Shown here piece by piece: positions 12,640 to 26,845 of a stretch of DNA of 64,000 nucleotides (positions are counted from its first letter, which is position 1; every line of letters begins with the position of its first letter). The stretch spans positions 50,352,960 through 50,416,959 of the forward strand of contig OZ023262.1 in assembly GCA_964006375.1 (NCBI GenBank), written 5' to 3'. The notes under the pieces were generated by a model. That model had not been told where the DNA came from. It worked only from the letters and a program-made list of their open reading frames with translations, and ran no database searches. The stretch is from Tillus elongatus. Taxonomy: Eukaryota > Arthropoda > Insecta > Coleoptera > Cleridae. Both the position numbers and the translations under genes were made by a program.

Positions 12640-15600
12640 ACGTGATAGTAAAGGATTTTTTCACGCCCGAGGAGATACCATCCTTTACATCAAGGGGCCG
12701 GTGAAGTCCCAACGGACGTTTCCGGTTCTGGTGTATGAGTCGGTTTCCCTTATAAGCAAAAATGATGATGGCTCCTCCTTGTACAAAAGATTCCGGAGGT
12801 AAAATACCCCTCCATTCGGATCTCCGGGAGGGGGTGTACAGGGGGCGCCAGCATCAAGATTGAACATATATTTCTCGAATATATGTGGCCTAAATTCTAA
12901 CCTGAACTCCGTCCACCATTTCCTCCAGGCTAATAGGCTCCAACTCCTCTTTCTCACCGAAACCCAAATCAGTGCCAAAACAGCCACTAGTCACCTTAAT
13001 TTTCTGAGGTATAAGCTCCTTACTTCCTTTAGATTGCATAGAGGCGTGTGCGCGTACGTCCCTAGCAATCTACCCTACACCAGACTCCCCAATTTAGAAG
13101 CTGGAAGAAAAGACATACTATGGATAAAACTCTCTATCTCTCTCAGGGCTGCAACTAAATTCATCTGTTGCATTTACTGGTCACCTTCTGACAACAACTT
13201 TGTCCAGCTCTTTATATACCTTTCTGAAAAAAACCGACCATCTGATTTCTGAATATCCTTCCTCCGAGGTCACTATTTTTGGTGACTTCAATGTCCATAA
13301 TAAAAAATGGCCAGGATCCTCAAAAACCGATCCACAAGGAAGAACAGCGGAGGCCTTTGCAGTTAGCAATTCCTTAGCCAATATGGTTCAGCAACCTACT
13401 TACTTTCCTCGCATCCCAACACACAGCTCAAATCCCTTGGATCTCCTTCTTACTACACATTCTGACTGCTATAAAATATCAGTCACCGGCCCCCTTGGTT
13501 GTTCAGACCACGGCATGGTCACTGCTTCCTGCGCAATGCAACCCGAGGTTACACAGTCATCACATCCACGTATTGTTTGGCACTACAATTCCGCGAACTG
13601 GGACGAAATGCGAGATTACTTTTTCTCATTTCCATGGGCGTCTATCTGCTTCTCTCATCCTGACCCCTCTGATATCTCACAAAACGTCACCGAAATTATC
13701 CAAGCTGGCATGGAATTATTTATTCCACGTACACAGAAAACTTTTGCAGCCACACAAAAGCCCTGGTTCTCTAAATCATGTGACAAGGCCAGACTTGAAA
13801 AGGTCAAAGCTCACAAAACGCTTCTACACAATCCCAGTCAAGAAAACCGTCAAGCATTTAACGACGCAAGAAACCGCTATGTCCGCATTCTTTCTGAGGC
13901 AAAAAACTCGTTTAATAACCACATCAAAAACAAAGTCCTCTCAAGGTCCAACGGCAGCAGACCCTTCTGGACTCTTACTAAATCTATTGGGAATAATTTC
14001 TGCAAGAGCACGTTCCCACCTCTTGTCTCAGGGGATGAAATTGTTTCTACCGCCCTGGGCATGGCTGAACTTTTTGCCTTGCTGTTCGCTGGAAATTCTA
14101 CTCTCAACCCACCTCCAAATGTTCAACCACCAAGAGTCCCCAATGTCGCGCATAAAATGACGGATATCATTTTCAAAACTGAAAATGTACGAAAGATGCT
14201 CTCTTCTCTTAATACCAGGAAAGTCTCTGGCCTTGACGAGATCCCAGCAATTGTACTCAAGAATGCGCACCAGAACTTGCTCTTGTCCTGACACGTCTGT
14301 TTCAGACATCTTACAATAGAGGCATATTCCCTAGTAACTGGAAAACTGCTCGAGTACAACCCGTCCCCAAGAAAGGATCCAAAGCGCTTCCTAGCACTAC
14401 AGGCCTATTTCTCTCCTTTCAGTCGTCTCTGATGTGATGGAAAAGTATATAAACAACGAATTACTAAAATTTCTTGAAAAACACAGTCTAATTCACGACA
14501 GGCAGTATGAATTCCGTCAGCACATATCACGCAGCGCTGCTTAATAAACTACCGGCCTACGGCCTACCACCAACACTCTGTACGTGGACAGCAAATTTCC
14601 TCTCCAACCGGAGCATTTATGTTGTCGTGGATGGCCATTCCTCTAAGCTGTATCCAATTAATGCAGGAGTTCCTCAAGGTTCAGCTTTAGCCCCTACTTT
14701 GTTTCTTCTCCACATCAATGACCTCCTCCCTAGCACATCCAACCCAGTTCACAGTTACGCGGACGACAGCACCCTCCACTCAAATATACAATATTCTAAG
14801 CCTGTCTCTTTAGCCCAATTAGATGAGGATCGCAGACTCATGGAGGATTCTGTCTCCGTGCATCTCCAAAAAATATTAGCCTGGGGAAGTAGAAATCTTG
14901 TACAATTCAACCCCATCGAATCACAGTCTTACTTTCTTTCTCATAAGAGATACACCAGCCCTAGACATATCACAATGAACAACCAAATTATTAAGTAATG
15001 AGTCCATTTCACTTGTTGGCATTTCTGTGGATCGAAATCTCAATTGGCATCAACATGTCATATCAATTGCAGAAGCGGCTGCTAAGAAATTAGGCTTCCT
15101 CTTCCGGGCTTGCAAATAGTTTTCACCAGCTAATCTCTATACTTTATATACGTCACAAATAAGACCAAACCTCGAATACTGCTCCCACATCTGGGGTGCT
15201 GCTGCCGCTTCTACACTCGCTATCCTGGACTCCATTCAGAAGAGAGCTATACGTCTCATCGGTGACCCTACCCTCACCCAAAAGCTGCCATCCCTTGCCC
15301 GCCGACGTGCCGTCGGTGACCTATCTCTTTTTTTATAGATATCTGCACGAGCACTGCTCAGAGGAGCTTTCTTCCATAGATCCAACAGATCTACCAGGGG
15401 AACAGAGCGAACGCACCCTTTTACTGTCCAGGTCACCAGACATCGAACATCTTGTTATGCCCGCTCTTTTGTCCAGAGGACTTCCAAGTTGTGGAATGCC
15501 TTGCCGGCACATGTTTTGCCTTCTCCCCCGAACCTTCAAACCTTCAAGCCCAGAACTAACAAGTTGCCTCTTTCCTCCTTGTCGACACCCACGGTACGAT

Positions 15601-15646
15601 ATTATTTAGGCTGTAAGCCCTTGTGGTGTATTGTTGAAAAAAAAAA
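12640..15646 (+). pseudogene. CR1/Jockey-type LINE with endonuclease and reverse transcriptase, copy 3
   Basis: This is the longest LINE of its family here. A GC-richer leader (about 12640-12860) precedes an endonuclease in two overlapping frames. The first (12860-13252) reads FSNICGLNSN then LLFLTETQIS. The second (13200-14291) reads EVTIFGDFNVHNKKWPG, DLLLTTHSDC and LGCSDHGMV, the GDFN and SDH catalytic motifs of APE-type endonucleases. Linker and polymerase follow (KPWFSKSCD, NTRKVSGLDEIPA). A stop and frame shift occur at 14290. The next frame (14507-14998) has GVPQGSALAPTLFLLHINDL and HSYADDSTLHSN. The block that carries the first catalytic Asp of the polymerase (AFDxVWH region) is missing: the sequence jumps from YEFRQ to HAALLNKL. 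The thumb and tail continue with stops to 15610, and a poly(A) run lies at 15637-15646. The 5' boundary is approximate. Confidence 0.85.
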
Positions 15647-15889
15647 GATATACAGAGGGGCGGGGATCTTAAGCAGGAACATAATTAAAATCTCAAAGTA
15701 CAATCAAATCTGTTGAACACACAAACAGAAAAAACATTTCCTGAATGTGATTTTTGTGCATGCTAATCCTCAATAATGGCGTTATCGAATCAATCTGAAT
15801 TATTTTGTATTATTATTCAGCAAATCTGAAAAAAAATAACCGGACTTTTTCCCTCTATTTTTTTTCTAATTTGGTATAAACCTCCGTAT
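15647..15889. other. No gene seen
   Basis: Short AT-rich spacer between the LINE poly(A) and a transposase scrap. Confidence 0.4.
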
Positions 15890-16250
15890 TCAAAAAAATA
15901 TATAGAAGAAATTGGTATGTTGTCTGATTTTCCTTAACATAATTTCGCGAACTCGCTTGCGCTTTGCGTAGTCACGCGGCTCCAAAACTTGGACCCTCTG
16001 AATATGGTAGGGATGATACCTTTTTAAAATACTATGAGTAGTAGACTTTGGGACACCAGTTCGTCTCTGTACTTTCCGCGTCGAGGTACCAGGTTCTTCT
16101 AACACCATCCAGGACAACATCCTCGTCTGCAGTTGCTTCCAAATATTTAAAAATTCTTCTTTGGCAAGAGTATCGCACATTATTCAACATACCGGGGGTT
16201 ACTAACGTACATGCTTGCCTAATCCGGTCGCTCATATTTTCTGGCAATCT
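15890..16250 (-). pseudogene. Two mariner-like transposase scraps in scrambled order
   Basis: Reading the minus strand from 16247, a C-terminal end comes first: MSDRIRQACTLVTPGMLNNV then RRIFKYLEATA, matching the RIxEACxxIT...RRxxxCLEAxG end of DUF4817-type transposases. From about 16120 down to 15890 a helix-turn-helix region of a second copy follows: EEPGTSTRKVQRRTGVPKST, then THSILKRYHPYHIQRVQVL and PRDYAKRKRVREIML. The C-terminus therefore precedes an N-terminal domain. This is the order expected for two truncated copies side by side or a rearranged one, not for a single gene. No catalytic Asp remains. Confidence 0.75.
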
Positions 16251-17215
16251 TTTTTTGTATTATTACAAGGATATGACTTTCCTGACAATGCACGATATGA
16301 CGACAATCGCTATTTTCAGCATAGTTTTTAGATAGGGCTAGTGAAAGAATGGTGGTAAGCTTAAGGCTATTCTGGTGTTACAAGCCCCTGTATTGATATG
16401 ACAACTTGGATGATCTGAACTTCTCTCAGCTTGGATATGTCGGATAGCTCGACTGCGAGTGGTTGGTACTTTCGTAGCGTCTCTCCTGTCCTAATAGTAC
16501 TATTATTATTGCTTTAGGCTGAAGAGCTTTTACACTTCTTTAAAAAAGGACATTGGGACTCATCCCAGGTATCTTGGATACCAAAGGGATTGAGCTCAGA
16601 TGGAGGCCTAACCAAGTTGTTGGGCACTGAACGACAACACGTCACTTTCTCGTTTCTAAGAAATATCCTCACAATGTGGATAGTTGCAAGAATTACCCCT
16701 TTCTGCATAGGCTTCTAAAAGTGCTCCTAAAGGTCCATTCTTTTAATGTCGACTAGAAAATTCTTATAGGAACCACACCAGTTGACGACATTACTATCGG
16801 GGACACTTAAACACTATCTTCCGTTCACTGTTTCTTCACCTGCAGCTAGAGGTATCTCTACATGATGATATTCTCGTTGTAGTCGGTCTCCAAATTATTG
16901 GTATTTGGAATGGCCACATTAATCAGCATCACTTGTTTGCGGGACTTATCTACTACCAGTTAGAAAAGTAGGTCACCCTGATTTACATTTTACTCAAGCT
17001 TAGCAATGAGGCTTATCTTTGGCACCCCGTCGAAAGAGGAATCAATATAAAAAATATCGACATGTGATTCATGCTAGTTATGCAATCTCTTAGATATTTC
17101 AGAAGGCAATTCGTTCAGAATCTTCTGGTAAAAATCCATGATGTTCAAGGCTCATCACGCAATTCTCCAATAGAGAAGCGATAAGCTGGTTTGCAGCCAC
17201 CCGTTTCCTGATCCT
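16251..17215. other. No gene identified
   Basis: About 960 bases without a family I can name. The base composition is less AT-rich than the repeats, and short minus-strand frames (for example 16708-16514) exist but match nothing I recognise. It may be the degraded 3' part of the LINE whose polymerase scrap is at 17216-17485. Confidence 0.35.
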
Positions 17216-17485
17216 TCAGCATAAAGCAGAAAGGCTTATTGGCTGATAATTACGTGGCAGTGATTTGTCTTTCTTTTTGAAGATGGATGCAATAATAGGT
17301 AAAAGCCAAACAGTAGGCAGCTGATGACTAGAGAAAGAAAGCTGAAAAATATATGACTTTATAAATGGCTCAGCATATCTTCTAAGCACGGGATCATGTA
17401 CTCTATCGGCATCAGACGAGGGCGCTTCAAAGAGCTTCAACACTTCCCCCAAGATAACAATCTCCATAAACTCATGACCCCGCAT
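17216..17485 (-). pseudogene. LINE reverse transcriptase N-terminal scrap
   Basis: The minus-strand frame ends in LPTVWLLPIIASIFKKKDKS followed by NYQPISLSALC. This is the PxxWxxAxIxPIFKKGDKxxxxNYRPISLT motif that opens the fingers domain of CR1/Jockey/RTE-type polymerases. Residues before it (VLRRYAEPFIKSYIFQLSFS) fit the upstream linker. The polymerase core that should follow is absent; the frame stops at 17216. About 90 codons remain. Confidence 0.75.
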
Positions 17486-18390
17486 ATTTTGTGGGTATTG
17501 GCCTCTGGAAATGTGTCACTACATTTTCATATAGCCCGTTTACGAAGTGTTATTTTTTTAATTACCTTTGGGGCAACCGCAATGGCAGAACATTTTTTAA
17601 TAAAGCACAACGAAAACCAATCGGTAAAAAGTTTCGTTCTCTTGTCATTGGTTAATTTTCAATGAAAATTTGCCATAAGTTGAATTTCAAATTAAGAATG
17701 AAGTAATGGCTTTTGTCAGATGGTTGCCAATAATCTGTGATTCAGGATTTAGGATTCCTGTTTTAGATATTACAACGGACAGCTGATGGAGGTGTTGTTA
17801 TTGGAAGTGGAAAACTGACGTAACGTATCTCATTTCTGGAATTGTTTGCGCGTTTTCACTTTACATTTTGACAGCTTAACAGACGAGTTGTTTATCTGTG
17901 TGACATCGTTGACAACGATATCACGGTCTTTAATAACATACTTTAATAAAACAAGTATTACGTTTGTTGATAGTTTGACATTGCTGTAAGTTAACTGGAT
18001 GTTTTCAGTGTGTTCGCCGGGAGATCGAAACGAAAGATATGATTTGCTTTTACAAAAACATCATACTGAAACGTGAAAATACATTGAGGATAGAAATATC
18101 GTTATTGATGTGGCCTCCATCAATTTTTCATCCATTAACTGATATCGACAACAAAATGCGTTTACTTTTTGTATTTTCACCGTCTATCTTCTACAAATTC
18201 AAATGTAATCTTAAGCAGATGTGGGGCATGTTAATAGTATAAATACAAAAGGGCACATATACAGCCCTTGTTTACACGGAAAATTATGCTTTGTCTACTA
18301 ACTGCTGGCGGTTGAATCATCATTATCACAGTCGAAAGGCGATTTCGTCATGTCGCCACAAATATGACCTCTGTATTCATCAATTCCTTG
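17486..18390. other. No gene seen
   Basis: About 900 bases of AT-rich DNA. No inverted repeats, catalytic motifs or long frames are evident. Confidence 0.4.
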
Positions 18391-18747
18391 TAGCGAGTTT
18401 TGCTAAAAAAAATTCGCTTTTGAAGAGATCGGAACTTTTTAAGCTAATTTTTTTGACAAATGAACCCCTAGAACCTATGTTCGGAGTCAGTTTTAACGTT
18501 TATCTGTTTATACAGTCTGGAACAGCCGAATGGAATAAATTCAGTATCTCAATTCTTGTGCATATTTATAAAAATTTCGGGACGCAGTAAGTGCGTTATA
18601 TTAGTTAATTTTCATAAGAATTGTACACTATTAGTAAGATATATTATTAAAACTAATTCTTTAAATTTAAATGGACCTTGGAGATCGGTTTTAGAGCCCC
18701 AGTAAGCGATTATTTGAACAAATTTATATTTTATAAAAAGTGAATTT
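18391..18747. repeat. Two HINE fragments (5' block plus, short element minus)
   Basis: Bases 18391-18515 are a plus-strand 5' block: a palindromic start TAGCGAGTTTTGC...AAAATTCGCT, then ACCCCTAGAACCTATGTTCG and GTCAGTTTTAACG. Bases 18579-18747 are a short minus-strand element opening with GGACGCAGTAAGTGCGTTAT and ending at AAAAAGTGAATTT. It has no TA tract and resembles 56888-57045. Confidence 0.6.
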
Positions 18748-18867
18748 TTGCCTGTAATATACAAATATACAATAAATTTTGTTACCCACACAAAATATTG
18801 TGGTGTTGTGTTATTACCAGCGATACCACTTTTTTAGTGCTTATAGCTTTTTTAGTATGAGTTTTTC

Positions 18868-19058
18868 TACAAAAAAATTAATTTTTCCGAAGAAAAATTT
18901 GTGTCTCAAAAAATAACAACGTTATTTCAATGAAATTTGGTTAATACATTGCTCTCGTAAGTACCTTAATACGTACCAAAATTCAAGTTTCTAGGTTTAT
19001 AGAAAATTGAGTCATACAAATTTGTAGCATTTTATGAAAACTCACTCACTGCGTCTCG
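18868..19058 (+). repeat. HINE 3' block
   Basis: Runs from CCGAAGAAAAATTTGTGTCT through AAATTTGGTTAATACATTGC and GGTTTATAGAAAATTGAGTC to the terminal ACTCACTCACTGCGTCTCG. It is the 3' half of the family. Confidence 0.65.
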
Positions 19059-19104
19059 AAATTTTTTTAACTTCAAGCTCTAAATCTTGGTACATAGTTT
19101 TTTT

Positions 19105-19395
19105 TTAGCGAATTTATATTTGAAAAAATTCGCTAATAGAAAGGTATCGATGGTGAGATTTTCGAACCAAAAAGCAGAATCACCCCAAAAACCACAAAAA
19201 TAATAACATAGAGTTATGCAATAGATACGTATTTCGACAACGAAGTTGTCTTCAGCTGTCGCTAACTGAGATTTTTCAACAATTTTTTCAAAGGATCAAA
19301 AATTCAACTTTCTAGGTTTATAGAAAATTGAGTTATAAAAATTTGAAACATTTAATGAAAATTCGCTATCATAATGCACTCGCTGCATCTCGAAC
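19105..19395 (+). repeat. HINE without TA tract, ends present
   Basis: The 5' palindrome TAGCGAATTTATATTTGAAA...ATTCGCTAATAGAAAGG and GTATCGATGGTGAG are joined through a unique middle (ACGTATTTCGACAACGAAGT) to the 3' block ending AATGCACTCGCTGCATCTCG. There is no microsatellite. The next element (19441) starts with the same 5' block and unique middle, so the two look like tandem copies. Confidence 0.65.
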
Positions 19396-19440
19396 TTTTT
19401 TTAACTTCGAGCTCTAACTCTTAGTACATAGCTTACTTTT

Positions 19441-21336
<1,896 letters not shown>

Positions 21337-21584
21337 AGAGATAAAAATATTAAACTGATTTGAACGAAACTTGAAACTTGTGCATTTGTGCATACATTTG
21401 TTATTATGCATTCACTTCTCAAACAGAAAATACAGATCGTTCTATTTGAAACAATTGGGTTACAAGAGTTTGCTTTTTTTTCTAACTCAGTGACTATTTG
21501 AGAGCGCTCGGTGCATGGCATCTCGATTTGTTCATTTTGTTAAGACCGTTCATTAGCCAGCCCGGTCTCAACAGTTTTTCTATA

Positions 21585-22072
21585 TAAAAAAAATTTATTA
21601 TTCTGAAGAACAAATTGTATCTCAAAAAGTAACAAACTTATTTTGATGAAATTTGGTAAGTATGCTCTTACTACACACCGAGATTCAACTTTCTAGGTTT
21701 ATAGCAAATTGAGTTGTTCAAATTTGAAACACTTTATGAAAATTCGCTAACATTACGCACTTGCTGCATCTATAAATGTTTATAATAAGAAATTTGGTTG
21801 TCATACTTTTGTTACTTCCGGAGATACAAAAATTTTCTGAAAGGAAAACCAAAATTTTCGAACAGAGTGGAACACAAGATTTAACTATTTTTAAGATAAT
21901 GGAGGGATAGCGATTACATTAGAAAAAAAACATCAAATAAGTGCGTATTAGGACCTATAAAACCGATCCCCAAGGTCTGTTTAAATTTGAAGTATTAATT
22001 TTAGTAATACGCTGTACTCATAGTGTACAATTTTTATAAAAATTCACTACTATAACGTAGTCGCTGCGTCCC
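21585..22072 (+). repeat. Two consecutive HINE 3' ends
   Basis: The first (21585-21775) ends CATTACGCACTTGCTGCATC. The second (21776-22072) ends AAAATTCACTACTATAACGT and CGCTGCGTCCC. Both carry the subterminal AAAATTC(A/G)CTA motif followed by the ACGCA-type hairpin, the second with a mismatch. Confidence 0.6.
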
Positions 22073-22085
22073 AAATCTTTTGGCG

Positions 22086-22680
<595 letters not shown>

Positions 22681-22805
22681 GAAAAAAAAATTTGGTTGCC
22701 ACTGGTGATCAGAGGAAAGCACAAGAACAAAATATTTTGTGTGATTAGCAAAACCAATTGAATATTATATACGACGGTTACATTTTCTTGACGCAAAAAG
22801 TCAAG

Positions 22806-25391
22806 TAGTAATAGTAGTAGCAGTGGTGGGGAGGCCAACGCCTAGCAAGTAGGCCACAATGGGCCTTTTTTTCCAACCCCAGCAACCCAGCAACCATGCT
22901 CTACTCTTCCTCGGTTCCGTCGCCAAACCGCCTCGACCTCGAAATGAAAGCCGCGACGGTCTTTAATTGGACGGTACTTACCTGATTCCTCTGGAGAGTC
23001 CTTGATCCGAACAATTCTGCTCGAAGACTCCCAAAAGCCTCGCATTCACATAGGTAGTGGTAGGACGTTTCTTCATCCTCGCCACATTCCTGGCAAATGG
23101 GATCCCTCTATACCCCTGTCAATGTGAGGTGTCTTCTAAGGGCGCAGTGGCCTGTCAGCACCTCAAGGATGCGGGGAAGTGTAGGTCGACTCCTACCGAG
23201 TAGCCAGACAGCTTTATCTCTGTCTGGTCCCTCCCTCGCCTGCCTACAGCCACCAGCCGATCTCCAGTGCCTCTCCATTGCTTCCTCTGTCCATCTGTCT
23301 AAGGCGACAGAGACCATCTTCCTGCTTATGCCTATCGCAGGCTGCCGGCCACAGAATGGCCGCCGGGAATCAAGCCTAGCGAGATTATTCGCCACCTCAT
23401 TCCCCGCTACGCCACAGTGTCCCAGAACCCACACCAGTTGCACTTCCTTTGTCCTGGCTAGTCCTTTGAGGGTGTCAGCTCACTCCTGAACCAGTGTTGA
23501 CATGATTCTGGCCGCGCAGACTGCACGGTGGACCGCCTGGCTATCCGAGAAAATATACACACATTTCTCGGGGCTCCTCCTCACATCCTGTCTATTGGTC
23601 ACAGACAGGATAGCGTACACCTCTGTTTCGAATGCCGTGGTATATGAGCCAAGAGCATAACTCTCGCGCACCCCAGGCCCTCGATGTATATTCCCGCCCG
23701 GGAGGATTGTTGATCCTCCAGCCGCGATCCGTCGGTGAAACAGACCAGGCTTGCGGGCTGGAATGCAGCCTCATTTTCCCTCCACTGATCCCTACTAGGG
23801 ATCCTGAGGGTATATAGCCTCGTCAACCTAATATCGTTCTCTGCATTCCGTACCTTGGTGGCGGAAATCGGAATTTCCTTTTACACCTCCTTGGAAACTC
23901 TTGCATGCCCCATTACTGCTCCCCCTCCGCACTAGTTTCCAGAGTCTCGCATTCTAAGATGCGACGCCATAGCCTCCCTTCTGATACAGATGGGAAGCGG
24001 TGGCAGCATCAACAAGACCTCTAGCGCGGCTGAGGGTGTCGTCCTCATAGCGCCTGTGATACCCAGGATTGTCAGCCTTTGGAGTTTGGCCAGCTTCCTG
24101 CTGGTAGTTTGGTTCACACCACACCACCAGACCAACACCCCATAGAGGATTCTCAGCTTGACGATCGCAGTGTAAATCCAGTGAAGGATCCGAGGATTAA
24201 GTCCCCAGGTCCTCCCTATCACTCGACGCAGCTGCCAGAGGGTCGCTACTCCCTTCCTCACTACTCGTTATATTTGCGACCCCCATGTTAGTTTGGAGTC
24301 CAGGATCACCCCCAGATATTTGATCTCCCGCACTAAAGCTAAAGGTTTTTCAAATATTACGGGCGCCCTGAACCCCCCCCCCCCCTACATTCCTCTTCTT
24401 GGTGAATCTCCGTCTTCGCCGGGTTTATGGAGAGTCCAAGCTCACCACACCACCTTCCAATTATGCCACAGGCAGCTTGCATGCACTCACAGACGACGCC
24501 GAGGAATTTGCCGGTGACCAAGACGAGCCCATCATCAGCGTACGCCTGGGCGTAGAAGCCATTCTCGGAGAGCCGCTCCAAGAGGCCGTCCATGACCAGA
24601 CACCATAGATGAGGCGAAAGGCAGCTGCCCTGAGGACAGTCGCCCGTCACCTCAAGGTCCAGCCCTCGGCCCCTCAAGGTCAGCGAAACTCTCCTGTCTT
24701 CCAGCATGCTCGCCACCCAGCTTATTAGGGACCTCGGCGTTCCCCTATCCTGTAGGGCGGCACAGACCGTATCCGTCCTTGCTTTATCAAAGGCCCCCTC
24801 TAAATCGAAGAACAGAGATAATGTGCTCTCCCCGTAGTGTAGGGCCCTTTCCACCTTTCGCGTTACAGCGTGGAGCGCCGTCTCCGTCGATTTCCCCCGA
24901 TGGTACGCGTGCTGACCTTTGTGGAAGGGATGATCCTTGAGGATTCCTCCCAACATAAACCTATCTACTAACTGTTCCAATGCGTTAAGCAGGAAGGATG
25001 TTAGGCCGATTAGCCTGTACGCCTTGGCCAGCGTGTAGTCCTCCTTTCTCGGTTTGGGAATGAAGACCCCCCTAACCCGGCGCCAGGCATTTGGAACGTA
25101 GCCCCACGCCAGGCTGGCCCGTAAGACCTCCCTTATGTTGGAAAGCAGTATATCCAGGCCCCTCTAGAGCAGGGCCGGAAAAATCCCATCACAGCCTGCG
25201 GACTTGAACGGAGCGAACTCGCTCACCGCTCAGGTTATAAAGCCACCTGTGACCACCCCCTCCGCCAGCTGTCAGTCCGCATTTAGGACCGTCCACCGGC
25301 CCGGTTCGGCAGCCTCCGTGACGGCTCCACTGCCCGCAAGGTGAACTTCGGCGAGATGACGCAGGGTCTCCTCACCGGTGCTTGTCCAGCA
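22806..25391 (-). mobile_element. 5'-truncated R1/I-type LINE with 11-bp target site duplication
   Basis: AAAAAGTCAAG occurs directly at both edges (22795-22805 and 25392-25402), so this is one bounded insertion of about 2.6 kb. It is markedly more GC-rich than its surroundings. The 3' end on the minus strand finishes in a CTACTACTATTACTA-type tail instead of poly(A). The body encodes reverse transcriptase, RNase H and a cysteine-rich tail (see the pseudogene entry). Confidence 0.85.
22850..25391 (-). pseudogene. LINE polyprotein: reverse transcriptase, RNase H, zinc-knuckle tail
   Basis: The minus-strand frame is open from the truncated 5' edge with one TAG near 25164. It reads NAWRRVRGVFIPKPRKEDY, then GQHAYHRGKSTETALHAV, FFDLEGAFDKA (first polymerase Asp), CPQGSCLSPHLW and YADDGLVLV, so the polymerase core is complete. 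A run of 13 C at 24373-24385 shifts the frame. The next frame resumes with EIKYLGVILDSKLTW, and the thumb runs 24261-23932. RNase H follows in pieces: VCFTDGSRLED, FETEVYAIL, YIFSDSQAV, and WVLGHCGVAGNEVANNLA, where the last catalytic Asp is Asn. The tail (LTGHCALRRHL and onward) runs to about 22850. The N-terminal region and any endonuclease are lost by truncation. The C-run could be a sequencing artefact. Confidence 0.85.
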
Positions 25392-25402
25392 AAAAAGTCA
25401 AG

Positions 25403-25555
25403 AAGCAGTAGAAACAAATATTTTGGACATTTTATAATATTTTCGGAAAATTTTTGCACTTTTTGAAACAGAAACCTATTTTAAAAACAGGAGACGTATT
25501 TGCAATTAAAAACATTTTTACGAAAATTTGCTACCATAACGCATTTGCTGCGTCC
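25403..25555 (+). repeat. HINE 3' end
   Basis: Ends in TTTACGAAAATTTGCTACCA and the hairpin ACGCATTTGCTGCGT followed by CC. It also served as flank for the LINE insertion at 22806-25391; the block continues from 22680-22794 on the other side. Confidence 0.6.
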
Positions 25556-26135
25556 AGAATTTCTTATGTTTGGATGAAGTAAAATAAAAAAAAACAGAAT
25601 TTCCAATAAATCATTGTCCAAGCTGTAATTAATCCCCAACCGAATCAATCAACTGCAAATCTCTACCCATATGATTATGATGTGCTTTGTTATACACAAT
25701 AATCCATTGTGAATCTCAAAGCTTCATTCTATTTTTACTACAAAGAAGAGACTGTGTAATAATGACATGTGTAATATTATTTGGAGGTGGACTACTTTAT
25801 GTAACATGTATGTAGATTACATTTAGGTAATTACTTGAATTTTTTATGAGAATATACAATAAATTGTAGGACAAAAATAGAACAGGTATTATGTCTATTC
25901 GCTGGATCAAATATAGCATTAGGAGTAAATAATAAAATCAATGTATACCATTCTGTTTTAGAAATCCATAGAAAAAAAATGTACAACTCATTCTGAGTTA
26001 CATTCTTATCACACACGGCACGGGGAAGATTTATTGAGGCCAGGTAGATATCGGCTGACAAAGTCAGCAAAGAGTTCAATAGATATTAGTTTGTATCAGT
26101 GAAAAGTTTGTACCAGTAAATCATTAAAAAAAACA
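25556..26135. other. No gene seen
   Basis: AT-rich DNA; I see no repeats, motifs or convincing frames in it. Confidence 0.4.
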
Positions 26136-26845
26136 CTGGATGCAGCAAATGCTTTATGGTAGTGAAGTTTCATAAAAATGTTTTTAATGGTAAATATGTG
26201 TATGGTATAACCTATATAGCAGAAACAACGTACCATATTTTATCAAAAGCAGTTTATTGCTTGAAAAAGTAAAACAACATTCCGAAAATACGCCTAAAGT
26301 GTTCTCGAAAAAACTGGTCCAATTTTTCTGGCCAACAAACCTCTTCAAGTTATTTACCCACCTGCCAATATATAATTATTCAAAAAAAGCTTTTCGACGA
26401 AACTTCCTAAAAATGTTTGCATGAAAATTAGCAAACATTTTTTTACGAATATCCGAAAACATTTTTATTACAACTTACTAAACACTAATATTAATTACCA
26501 AAATTTCACAAAAATCTTACAAAAAATGATTTCTACGGAGATACAAAAACTTTTTTGCCAAAACTTATTGAATATTTTTTGAAAAAAATTGTTAAAAGAA
26601 TAAATACAATTTAAATTATATACATAATATGTCATTAAAACTGAAAACACAAATTAAAGAATTTTTTAAAGTTTTCACGAAAAGACAAGCGAAGAAATAC
26701 TCTTATTAGTTAATTTTTATTTTTAAAAAATCACTAATAGAGAGGTATCGATGGTGAGACTTTGCAAAAAATTTTTCAGATGAGCGCGAACTAGGACCCC
26801 TAGAACCCATATCCGGGGTCAGTTTCAAATTTTAAATGTCACAGA
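26136..26845. repeat. HINE fragments: 3' half (minus) and 5' block (plus)
   Basis: 26136-26420 opens with GGATGCAGCAAATGCTTTAT and GTAGTGAAGTTTCATAAAAA and carries the TATAACCTATATAGCAGAAA block. 26705-26845 is a plus-strand 5' block: TTAGTTAATTTTTATTTT, GAGGTATCGATGGTGAG, CTAGGACCCCTAGAACCC, ATATCCGGGGTCAGTTTC. About 280 bases between them are unassigned. Confidence 0.6.
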
